From the IMG/VR virus record IMGVR_UViG_3300025669_000214, positions 1-22,124 of that record: a stretch of DNA of 22,124 bases. The stretch is one strand, 5' to 3'. Made by a program: the position numbers and the translations under genes. Source of the stretch: a virus. The notes beneath the pieces are model-generated. The model searched no databases, was not told where the DNA came from, and was given only the letters and a program-made list of their open reading frames with translations. Positions 1-6,619 of the stretch are shown piece after piece. Each line of letters begins with the position of its first letter. Positions within the stretch are counted from its first letter, which is position 1.

Positions 1-37
1 CGGAATCATAGTTGGCATTCGTTGTTCGTTTTGCCAT
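1..37 (-). CDS. Start of the next tail gene (partial, runs off the left edge)
   Basis: An ATG whose first base is at 37 opens a frame reading MAKRTTNANYDS before the window ends. A purine-rich GAGGG lies about five bases upstream of the ATG. It follows the distal tail protein gene after 14 bases, in the same direction, so it is probably the next tail-tip gene of the operon. Twelve residues are too few to assign a family. Confidence 0.6.
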   Translation of the reverse strand, partial: MAKRTTNANYDS

Positions 38-51
38 GCTACCCTCTCGGA

Positions 52-633
52 TCAGATAACTTGTATCAGTCGGATCAGACTTGATCTTCCAATCGTCGGC
101 GTTAAATACTCGCTCATGAACGTATCGGCATCGTAGCGGACAGTGTATGTCCGGTATACCTTCAACCCTGATGTCGCCGACTCATTTGAAAGCGAGTCAG
201 TTCCTATAAGCGTCAGCGTGCCAGCCACGACTCCGCCGGTGTCGATAGTGTACTCGCCGTCATCGCTGGTTGATCCATCAACAGTAACCGTTTGTCCGGC
301 AACAAACCCCATGTCTGAAAACCCGCTACCTGAATCCGTGATTGTGTCAGGATTTGAATTAACCAGTGCGATCGTGTCTGTTATTTGTTCCGCATAATTC
401 GGGAATGTGAATGTTGTATAACTACCCTTCATGGAATCAAAATGATTTCGGATTGCAAGTAATGTTGCCGCCGCTTGCGCATTGAAATACAGATTGAATC
501 CTGACTTTGATGCCGACCATTTCTGCCGACGCTGTTCCTTGCCTGACTCGAATCGAGAAGTGGTTGTATTCCATGTGCGGTCAAATGTATAAGGCGTTAT
601 AATCTGCGGTTGCCAAGATGTAGTCCATGCCAT
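52..633 (-). CDS. Distal/minor tail protein (lambda gpM / DUF2460-like) with inserted beta module
   Basis: 193 aa. The first 80 residues (RRQKWS near 35-40, a run of aromatic and hydrophobic strands, then TFTFPNY) and the end (YTVRYDADTF near 163-172, then hydrophobic strands) resemble the small tail-tip proteins that cap the tube below the tape measure. Between them, residues about 85-160 form a separate module with NPDTITDSGSGF, GSTSDDGEYTI and LTLIGTDSL. The same module is found in the second tail-tube protein of this window, so it is a mobile domain inserted just before the conserved C-terminal strands. The start codon overlaps the tape-measure stop (TAATG), giving translational coupling. 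The family name is from remembered sequence style and gene order; the insertion is seen directly. Confidence 0.72.
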   Translation of the reverse strand: MAWTTSWQPQIITPYTFDRTWNTTTSRFESGKEQRRQKWSASKSGFNLYFNAQAAATLLAIRNHFDSMKGSYTTFTFPNYAEQITDTIALVNSNPDTITDSGSGFSDMGFVAGQTVTVDGSTSDDGEYTIDTGGVVAGTLTLIGTDSLSNESATSGLKVYRTYTVRYDADTFMSEYLTPTIGRSSLIRLIQVI

Positions 634-2477
634 TAGAACCGCTCCCTGTTCGCAAAGTTCCTATTCGAGTCATCTACGATTGCGACAATTTTACCTGCGA
701 GCTGATGATCGTTGCCGTTTACAACAACGGTTGTTCCGCCAAGAGCTGGCTTTGACGAAACACCGGCTTCACTCGGAAAACCAAGTGACCTTGTGAATGC
801 GCCGGAGAATCCACCCGGCCCCTGCGTTACAAGATTGAATACCCCGGCAGCTGTCGCCTGTGCGCCAATACGTGCGAACATATTCACGAATGAATTCAAC
901 ACCCGCTGCGTGAAGTTGTCGGCATCGTTTGCCATGTCGAATAACCATCCACCCCAAAAATCTCCGAACTGTTTTGCCTGTGCTATCGTTGCTTGGTATC
1001 GTTCTGTTTCTTTCGCCATCAATTCATCCTGAATTCTAAACGATTCCCTTAGTACCTCTGTTTTTGTCCGCTCCGCACTAACGAATCCAGCTACCGAAAT
1101 TTCAGACGCAAGACTTGCCCCCGGCCCCTGAACGAGATCAGGCGATGTGCCTTTTATGCCCATTCCGCCGATACCAAGCCCGCCGGTAAATCCGCCTCCG
1201 CCACCCCTGGCTGTTGGTTGTGTGATTGGAACGGCGATTCCTTGTGCCGCGACTTGTGCTGCCTCATCGCCGAAACCACCACCTGTGCCGCGTCCACCTC
1301 TTGCTTTTCCACCACCAAAACCCTTAAATCCAAATAATTTATCCTCTACAGTATTACCAGCTCCCATTAATAATTTACCAATACCATATCCAGCACCAAA
1401 AGCGGCAATCACCCCAAATGCAGGTGACATAGCAATTGCACCTAAAGCAGCAGCAAGACTCCATAGTTTTGCAATGACTATTGTTAGCGTGCCGACGACG
1501 AATATCTTTCCGATAATATCGCCGTGCGTCTGCGCGATTCCCGCTATCGCTACAAGTGCATCCTTGACTTTCGTGATCCAATCGACGAACGTACTTTGAA
1601 TGTGCTTCTGGTTTGCCTCATACCATTTCGTGAATGCCTCTGTTGCGGCTGTTGCTTTCTCAACAATCTTTGCAACTGTTACGTCTATTTTCTGTTTTAT
1701 TAGTTCGTCGTTTACCTGTATCCAGTTGGTTACTGATCCCACAACACTGGTGAATGTGGGCAGGAATTTGTCTCCGATGTACTCCACAATATCGCCGAGG
1801 AAGTTTTTCATCTGTTGGAGTTTACCGAGGAATGTCGCCAGCTCAGTTTCAGCCGCACCGCCGAATTTTTTCTGCAATGTCTCAATGGCAAACGCTGCTT
1901 TTTCTGTCAGCGTCATCGCCTTTAACGTCTCATTATTTGATGTCTTGAATTCCGCGATATACCGACCGAGCATTTCAATATTACCGGACAATGCCATACC
2001 GACCATGCGTGCCGCAGTAGTTACGTCAAACAGCCCTGATGCAGCCAGATCCATAGAGAGCTTTGCGCCGATGAATGCCTGGTCAAGATCGCCAGTGAAC
2101 ACGAGTATCTTCTGAAGTACCTGTGCTGTATCGGTGTCGCCATACTTTGTCGTCTTCTGGAGTGATGCGGCGTAATCATCTATTTTGCCCTTGACATCAG
2201 CCCACGCAATTCCATGCAATTCGATCTGTGTGCGAAGCGTCCTGAATATCCGTTCCTGTTCAGCAGCCGCCTTCGTGACTTTAAACAGTGCGGCAGATGC
2301 GGCAACTCCGAACGCAGTTACAGCAATGATCGCTTTCTTGAACGATATTGAAGCAAGTTTCTTCTGAACGCCACTTGCGAACGACGTGAATTTGGATGTG
2401 GCTTTTTTGAAGCTCGCAGCTAAACTCTTCTGGTCAACTGTTACTTCGACAACGCCTTCGGCAATTACTATTCTCAT
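633..2477 (-). CDS. Tail tape measure protein
   Basis: 614 aa, the longest gene here, placed directly after the frameshifted tail chaperone as in nearly all siphoviruses. It determines tail length and is released during DNA injection. Visible features are a Lys/Ser-rich N-terminus, a hydrophobic segment at about 49-65, helical Ala-rich sequence to about 320, a second hydrophobic region at about 324-373, a Gly-rich stretch at about 384-441 and a shorter C-terminal part. By the usual rule of about 0.15 nm per residue the tail would be roughly 90 nm (inference). Its ATG overlaps the chaperone stop (ATGA at 2474-2477). DNA coding for residues about 333-387 is clearly more AT-rich than its flanks. 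No peptidase or lysozyme domain is apparent. Confidence 0.9.
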   Translation of the reverse strand: MRIVIAEGVVEVTVDQKSLAASFKKATSKFTSFASGVQKKLASISFKKAIIAVTAFGVAASAALFKVTKAAAEQERIFRTLRTQIELHGIAWADVKGKIDDYAASLQKTTKYGDTDTAQVLQKILVFTGDLDQAFIGAKLSMDLAASGLFDVTTAARMVGMALSGNIEMLGRYIAEFKTSNNETLKAMTLTEKAAFAIETLQKKFGGAAETELATFLGKLQQMKNFLGDIVEYIGDKFLPTFTSVVGSVTNWIQVNDELIKQKIDVTVAKIVEKATAATEAFTKWYEANQKHIQSTFVDWITKVKDALVAIAGIAQTHGDIIGKIFVVGTLTIVIAKLWSLAAALGAIAMSPAFGVIAAFGAGYGIGKLLMGAGNTVEDKLFGFKGFGGGKARGGRGTGGGFGDEAAQVAAQGIAVPITQPTARGGGGGFTGGLGIGGMGIKGTSPDLVQGPGASLASEISVAGFVSAERTKTEVLRESFRIQDELMAKETERYQATIAQAKQFGDFWGGWLFDMANDADNFTQRVLNSFVNMFARIGAQATAAGVFNLVTQGPGGFSGAFTRSLGFPSEAGVSSKPALGGTTVVVNGNDHQLAGKIVAIVDDSNRNFANRERF

Positions 2478-3237
2478 GATGTCCCCGGTGACTTTATTCC
2501 GTATTGTTGTTCAAGTGTTGCGTGATCCGGCTCACCCTTGTTCTTTTTGTCTGTCATGCGCCCGATATAATCGCGGAACATGAATACCAGTTTCTCGAAC
2601 TCAGCCCGCCGATTATCAATATCATAGAGATCAAACACCATTCCGATTGCATTATAGTCAACGTCGAGCGGGTCGCCCATCCCCCCTGTCCGCAACTGGT
2701 TTAAGAGAAGTGGGAACAGGGCATACGCCGTCTCGTTTCCATCTATCGGTGCCGGGATGCAATCGTAGCATGGTGGCTCGTCGCCTGTCTTATCCCATTT
2801 CTTCCGGCATGTGGGACAATCATCGCCTCTGGTGCGATTAATAACCCAATCGACGAGCAGCGTCAGTTTTTTACTTCGAGCCCTGTCCGCGCTTCCAGAG
2901 CGGTATTCAGTGAGTCAAGGGCGTTCGCCACGACAGCCGCGAATTCAGGGCATTGTGTCATCAGCAGTTTTTTGTTTTCGGAAGTACACTTGATCTGCTT
3001 GTCGGCCTGATCAGTTACACCTGACCATGATACAATACCGGCGTTCCACGTGAGATCGGATTCAAGTTCATCGTTGACGTGCTCAACCATTACGCCCTGA
3101 CGACTTGGTTTCTTCTTGCGCGTTTGGCTTCGTATCTCCTGAATCTGCGCCTGTGTCAATACACGCACCTCTATTTTGCCGCCGCCAGGAAGATCGAATT
3201 CGCTCGTGGGATTCAAATTCTCGGTGTTCAGTTTCAT
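2474..3237 (-). CDS. Tail assembly chaperone, -1 frameshift fusion (G-T type)
   Basis: Ribosomes that slip -1 at AAAAAAC (2866-2872) avoid the TGA at 2863-2865 and continue to the stop at 2474, giving a 254-aa fusion (124 aa in frame 0 plus 130 aa in the -1 frame). The -1 frame is open from the slip to the tape-measure overlap and begins with LTLLVDWV. It carries CPTC and CYDC at about residues 141-144 and 157-160, a probable zinc ribbon present only in the fusion. In lambda-like phages the short G and long GT forms act as chaperones on the tape measure and tail tube. Position between tube and tape measure, the slip site and the cysteine pairs agree. The second part has no good independent start before about 2695, which supports slippage rather than a separate gene. 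Confidence 0.88.
2863..3237 (-). CDS. Tail assembly chaperone, short unshifted form (G type)
   Basis: 124 aa in frame 0, the main product if no slippage occurs. It starts MKLNTENLNP, contains LPGGGKIEVRVLTQAQIQEI near 17-36, is largely helical by composition and ends ARTGLEVKN followed by TGA. The last two sense codons, AAA and AAC, are themselves the slippery sequence. A purine-rich AAGGGA about seven bases upstream supports the ATG at 3237. It follows the second tail-tube gene after 22 bases. Function is by position and frameshift architecture rather than by a catalytic motif. Confidence 0.85.
   Translation of the reverse strand: MKLNTENLNPTSEFDLPGGGKIEVRVLTQAQIQEIRSQTRKKKPSRQGVMVEHVNDELESDLTWNAGIVSWSGVTDQADKQIKCTSENKKLLMTQCPEFAAVVANALDSLNTALEARTGLEVKN
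2866..2872 (-). other. Programmed -1 ribosomal slippery heptamer A AAA AAC
   Basis: In the zero frame the codons read GTA AAA AAC TGA, so the heptamer A-AAA-AAC is in the register required for simultaneous -1 slippage and sits directly before the stop. AGGG about eight bases upstream could act as an internal Shine-Dalgarno stimulator. A small GACG/CGTC stem lies immediately downstream. The -1 frame continues for 130 codons to the tape-measure start. Confidence 0.88.
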
Positions 3238-3259
3238 GGTCGTTCCCTTTCGTGATGTG

Positions 3260-4381
3260 TTATTTCCACGCTGTAGTTCTGCTTGTCAGCGTGAGTGAGC
3301 CGGTTCCGACGATATTAAGTACCTGCGTCACAAGACCATCGACAGGCGTGACAAGCCCCGTGCTTTCAACGATCCCGAGCCCTTCGTAATAATATGCGGT
3401 TGTGCCGGTCGGATCGGCAGCGTTCTGGATAAAGAAGCGGAACATGTATGTCAGCCCGGCAAAGTTATACGGGGTGTCGTCTTGGTAGAATCCGTTGCAT
3501 GTTGCTGACCAATCTGTCAGCGCCGCAACCCTTGTTTTGTACCCGGAATTCCCATCGGTGAAGTCAGTTGATTCGTAGACATCAACACCATCGTCAATTG
3601 ACCAGTCGCGGAATCCAAGTAACTGCGTGCCGCGCGGTGCTGTCTTGATTATAACATCATCGCCAGCAGCTTCGGCTGTTAATGAATCGCCGCCAACAAG
3701 TGTCAGCACACCAGGAGCAGCCCCGCCTGCGGCAATAGTAAATTCGTCATTGTTACTTGTCGATCCTGACACGGATATTTTCATGCCCGTGGTAAACCCA
3801 CCGGATTCCCCGGCTGGTGCTTTTACCGTTACCAATACATTATCAACATAGAAGTCACCAGATGTTTCTGTGTCCGAATCGATCTGGATCGTAGCAAGTG
3901 CGCCGCCCGCCGTCTCGGTGTATTCAAACGTGATGTTGTTCCACGCATCCTGTGTGAGTCCGGTCTGCGCGGTATCGTATACTTTCGTTGTACCGTTATC
4001 TCCACGGTATACAACAACGCGGCATCGTGTACCGTCGTCAGGATATACCCACAGATCAGCGGCATACATCACTCCGGTTACAGTGGTCTCAATCAGCACA
4101 TCGCTCTTGATTCCCTGGTTCACTCCGTTTGGCGTAAACTTGCGGGAGTATGTACCTGCATACTCCTGTGTGCCTGATCGTGCGTTCGCTGCCGGTGCCG
4201 ATGGCGAATCGTTCCAGTTGGCATCAAGCTCCATGTCCCAGTTCGTTACGAGTGTATTGACAAAGCCGTTACCTGAATCCAGAATTGTATCTGGATTGGT
4301 GTCGGCAAATGAGATCGTATCCGCTGCGATGTATGCAGGCGCATAATACAGCGCTCCGACTTTACCATGTATTTCAGCCAT
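3260..4381 (-). CDS. Second major tail (tube) protein with nested domain insertion
   Basis: 373 aa. The first residues (MAEIHGKVGALYYAP) and the segment at about 255-365 (DWSIDDGVDVYESTDF, YKTRVAALTDWSAT, TPVDGLVTQVLNIVGTGSLT) match the adjacent 121-aa tube protein along its whole length. Between them about 230 residues are inserted. An outer module at about 20-42 and 189-247 (NPDTILDSGNGF, then GSTSNNDEFTI and LTLVGGDSL) is the one also seen in the distal tail protein. It is interrupted by residues about 43-188, which look like a CBM4/9-type jelly roll (NWDMELDANW, then WNNITFEYTE, then FYVDNVLVTV). A GGAGG about ten bases upstream supports the ATG at 4381. It could be a minor tube variant displaying a carbohydrate-binding domain; the inserted fold is inference. 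Confidence 0.82.
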   Translation of the reverse strand: MAEIHGKVGALYYAPAYIAADTISFADTNPDTILDSGNGFVNTLVTNWDMELDANWNDSPSAPAANARSGTQEYAGTYSRKFTPNGVNQGIKSDVLIETTVTGVMYAADLWVYPDDGTRCRVVVYRGDNGTTKVYDTAQTGLTQDAWNNITFEYTETAGGALATIQIDSDTETSGDFYVDNVLVTVKAPAGESGGFTTGMKISVSGSTSNNDEFTIAAGGAAPGVLTLVGGDSLTAEAAGDDVIIKTAPRGTQLLGFRDWSIDDGVDVYESTDFTDGNSGYKTRVAALTDWSATCNGFYQDDTPYNFAGLTYMFRFFIQNAADPTGTTAYYYEGLGIVESTGLVTPVDGLVTQVLNIVGTGSLTLTSRTTAWK

Positions 4382-4399
4382 GATATTTCACCCTCCAAA

Positions 4400-4765
4400 T
4401 TAGGCAGGACGGGTGAGTGCGCCGTTGCCGACAAAGTTGTACGTTACGGTCACAAGATCATCAACAGGGGTATTCACCGCTTGGCTGACAAGCATCGCTG
4501 TCCCTGTGTATGTCGAGCCGCTTACAATTGTAAGCGTCAGTGCCGCGCTATCTCCGGGATCAGCAGTGTTTGTCGAGTCGTACCGCGCCTCGATGGTAGC
4601 CGACCAATCATTGAGACCTGCCATCCGTGTCTTGTAGTTATTGGCACCATCCGCAAAGTCAGTTTTTTCGTGAATATCAGGTGCGTCGTCGATGTTCCAC
4701 GAATACACATTTGCAACGATGCCAGCGAAGGTGATTGATCCGCCTTTGCCCGTGATTTCAGCCAT
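4400..4765 (-). CDS. Major tail (tube) protein, short paralogue
   Basis: 121 aa, read from the ATG at 4765 (MAEITGKGGSITFAG) with AGGAG eight bases upstream; the open frame extends further upstream but lacks a better start. It is beta-rich and carries WNIDDAPDIHEKTDF, YKTRMAGLNDWSAT and TPVDDLVTVTYNFVGNGALT. The last is a typical C-terminal strand pair of siphovirus tube proteins that polymerise into stacked hexamers. The start lies inside the last codons of the upstream glycosyltransferase, so its ribosome-binding site is within that gene. The next gene encodes a larger paralogue. This short form is the likelier bulk tube subunit. Confidence 0.82.
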   Translation of the reverse strand: MAEITGKGGSITFAGIVANVYSWNIDDAPDIHEKTDFADGANNYKTRMAGLNDWSATIEARYDSTNTADPGDSAALTLTIVSGSTYTGTAMLVSQAVNTPVDDLVTVTYNFVGNGALTRPA

Positions 4766-5384
4766 CTTGAATCTCCTTTTTGATAGTGGCCCACATGCCG
4801 CTGAACTTCTCGTCAACCTGCACCGTGGTCAGGTGTTTTGGTATTACTGATGCGTCAAGTAAAATTTCACCGCCTGCCTCGCGGACTTTATCACAGAACA
4901 AATAATCCTCTCCGAGAACCGGTCTACACAGTTCATCATCCTCCGTCTCAAACCACGGATGAAACATGTGTTCTTTCACCCAATCAACGTCGATCAGCAT
5001 ACATGCTGTACTGACACGATCAACCGGGAGTATATCGCCAACCTTGCATTTCATATTAGTTGACTGGAAACACGGGTCGAATGGTGGATACCGTCTGAAC
5101 ATCAATCCGGCAACTACAGCCGCGCCTGACGCATCCATCGTAGCCGTTAATCGATTCACTGTATCGACCGGGTAGACCATATCAACATCCATCATCATTA
5201 GTTGATTCGCACCGGAATGGATTGCGTTATACATCAACCCGTTTCGCAGTGCTGTTATTGGCCCGGCTTCGGATGTGAGCAACATGTGTTCGCCCTTATC
5301 AACCAAGATATACGATTTGAAGAAATCGGCATGTACCATCGGGAATCCCAACGGCAATCCGATTGCGAGTTTCTTGTCTCTCAT
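4758..5384 (-). CDS. GT-A-fold glycosyltransferase (GT2-like) inside the tail operon
   Basis: 208 aa from the ATG at 5384 (MRDKKLAIGLPLGF), chosen because AGGGG lies eight bases upstream and the start falls 13 bases after the preceding stop. MMMDVDMVYP at about 63-72 gives the DxD metal/nucleotide-sugar site. LGEDYLFCDKVREAGGEI at about 157-174 resembles the ED-containing acceptor/catalytic region of GT2 enzymes, and PKH follows at 182-184. It has no membrane segment, so it is probably cytosolic. Its place between tail terminator and tube genes, and its overlap with the tube start, suggest a virion protein as acceptor. Glycosylation of tail or capsid proteins by phage-coded enzymes is established for some mycobacteriophages; it is inferred here. 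Confidence 0.8.
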   Translation of the reverse strand: MRDKKLAIGLPLGFPMVHADFFKSYILVDKGEHMLLTSEAGPITALRNGLMYNAIHSGANQLMMMDVDMVYPVDTVNRLTATMDASGAAVVAGLMFRRYPPFDPCFQSTNMKCKVGDILPVDRVSTACMLIDVDWVKEHMFHPWFETEDDELCRPVLGEDYLFCDKVREAGGEILLDASVIPKHLTTVQVDEKFSGMWATIKKEIQDG

Positions 5385-5397
5385 GGCGCGGCCCCTT

Positions 5398-5808
5398 TCA
5401 ATTCTTTTGAATCCTGGCGGTAAGTTCAATCGTATATTGCCATGTATCGTCAGCCCTGAACCGGAACCAATTTGACATCCTATACATGACCTGCGCGTAT
5501 CCCGACACCGTTATTGCCACCCATCCCGATCCGGCTGATGGCTCCATCAGTGCGGTAAACTTGTCGAATAATTCATCTATTTCGGTGTTCGCTCGCGTGT
5601 TACTGAAAATATTAAACGTGAACACCATTTCGTATACATTGGTCGAGAACGTGTGAGACGGGATTGCCGTTGTGTTGGTTATAACCGCATAAGGATATGT
5701 CGCACCTTCCGGGCCTTCAGTATCATACACGCGGCCACCGATTGCGGTGTTGAATGTATTCGAAGTGGTCGCCTTTGTTATAAAACCAACAAGGAATGCC
5801 TGTATCAT
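5398..5808 (-). CDS. Tail terminator / tail completion protein (gp17-like, DUF3168-type)
   Basis: 136 aa. GGRVYDTEGPEGATYPYAVI at about 24-43 is characteristic of the small proteins that cap the tail tube and join it to the head. The remainder alternates beta strands (VYEMVFTFNIFS near 58-69 and YTIELTARIQ at the end) as expected for the fold. The ATG overlaps the stop of the gp10-like gene (TAATG at 5808), in the conserved order connector, closure, gp10-like, terminator. Assignment is from this motif plus gene order. Confidence 0.82.
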   Translation of the reverse strand: MIQAFLVGFITKATTSNTFNTAIGGRVYDTEGPEGATYPYAVITNTTAIPSHTFSTNVYEMVFTFNIFSNTRANTEIDELFDKFTALMEPSAGSGWVAITVSGYAQVMYRMSNWFRFRADDTWQYTIELTARIQKN

Positions 5809-6281
5809 TATCTCACCTTAAAGAATGTCGCAAGTTGTGCCCGCGATTTCACCAGTGTTTGCCGCCACACCGGACGCGCTTGGGTTTTTGCCGTGCCGAA
5901 TTCAAGTGGTATTACCTGCGCCACACTTGACCCTGTTACACCGGTATCCTTTTTTGACTTCGCAGCCGGTGACGTTACGCCTTCATTTGATTTTGCCGGT
6001 GCCGTTGGCCTTGATGTTGCCGCACCACCCCATGAGAAAGCATGTGATATCGAATTTATATACCGCCCAAAATCAACTGCCGGTGGATGTCCGGGCGCAC
6101 TTGGATGATGTATATTGCGCCCCCTCTTCACCTTACTCGCTATTACCCTCGGTGTGCTGCGCATAGCGTTTTTGACCGCCGCTTCAAGGAATACAATTGA
6201 CTTCATTATCCCCTTGCGGCCCTGTTTCGACACCTCGTTTTCAACACGTTTCGGATACGTTTTTATCCTGACTTTTGCCAT
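5808..6281 (-). CDS. HK97 gp10-like neck/tail-completion protein
   Basis: 157 aa. An N-terminal amphipathic helix (KGIMKSIVFLEAAVKNAM) is followed by basic GRNIHHPSAPGHPPAVDFGRYINSI at about 54-78, the family's Pro/Gly-rich turn leading into a strand. IPLEFGTAKTQARPVWRQTL at about 124-143 matches the family's terminal EFGT...RP signature. Between them about 25 residues rich in Ser, Thr, Pro and Lys (near 90-118) look like a disordered insertion. It is coupled by TAATG overlaps on both sides. The family is well defined by the C-terminal signature. Confidence 0.87.
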   Translation of the reverse strand: MAKVRIKTYPKRVENEVSKQGRKGIMKSIVFLEAAVKNAMRSTPRVIASKVKRGRNIHHPSAPGHPPAVDFGRYINSISHAFSWGGAATSRPTAPAKSNEGVTSPAAKSKKDTGVTGSSVAQVIPLEFGTAKTQARPVWRQTLVKSRAQLATFFKVR

Positions 6282-6619
6282 TACGATTCCGCCTGTTCGC
6301 GCTTTTCCGATTCAAGGTACAGGATCGTATACCGCTGGCGTCCCATCGGATCTTCTGACAGCTTGACCGTGAAATATCGCGTACCGTATCTCAGCCGGTC
6401 TTTCTCGGTAATCGTCAGTCCTGCCGGTTTATCAAGCATGAATTGATAGTCGGCTGTTATTGCCATCCGATTAAACAACGGGCCTCGATCACCACGTACT
6501 GTCTGAAGCGTGCCGCGTAACGTGCGCACAGGTCGCCACACGAACGACGGTGAATTGGTCGATGTGAGTGTCTCGGTATACCGTTCAAGCGTCACGGTTA
6601 CTTTCGGCCCAAATGCCAT
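6281..6619 (-). CDS. Head closure / head-tail joining protein
   Basis: 112 aa, beta-rich, with LTSTNSPSFVWRPVRTLRGTLQ in the first 40 residues and LTITEKDRLRYGTRYFTVKL near 68-87. The GTRYFTV strand is typical of phage head-tail joining proteins of the SPP1 gp16 / HK97 gp9 type, which close the portal channel after packaging. Position after the connector and before the gp10-like gene is the canonical one. Both ends overlap neighbours as TAATG, so expression is translationally coupled. Confidence 0.82.
   Translation of the reverse strand: MAFGPKVTVTLERYTETLTSTNSPSFVWRPVRTLRGTLQTVRGDRGPLFNRMAITADYQFMLDKPAGLTITEKDRLRYGTRYFTVKLSEDPMGRQRYTILYLESEKREQAES

Noticed and set aside
2474-2695. Separate 73-aa gene after the tail chaperone
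   Set aside because: Its first codon is TTG without a good site, and the same frame is open back to the slippery heptamer, so it is the end of the frameshift product.
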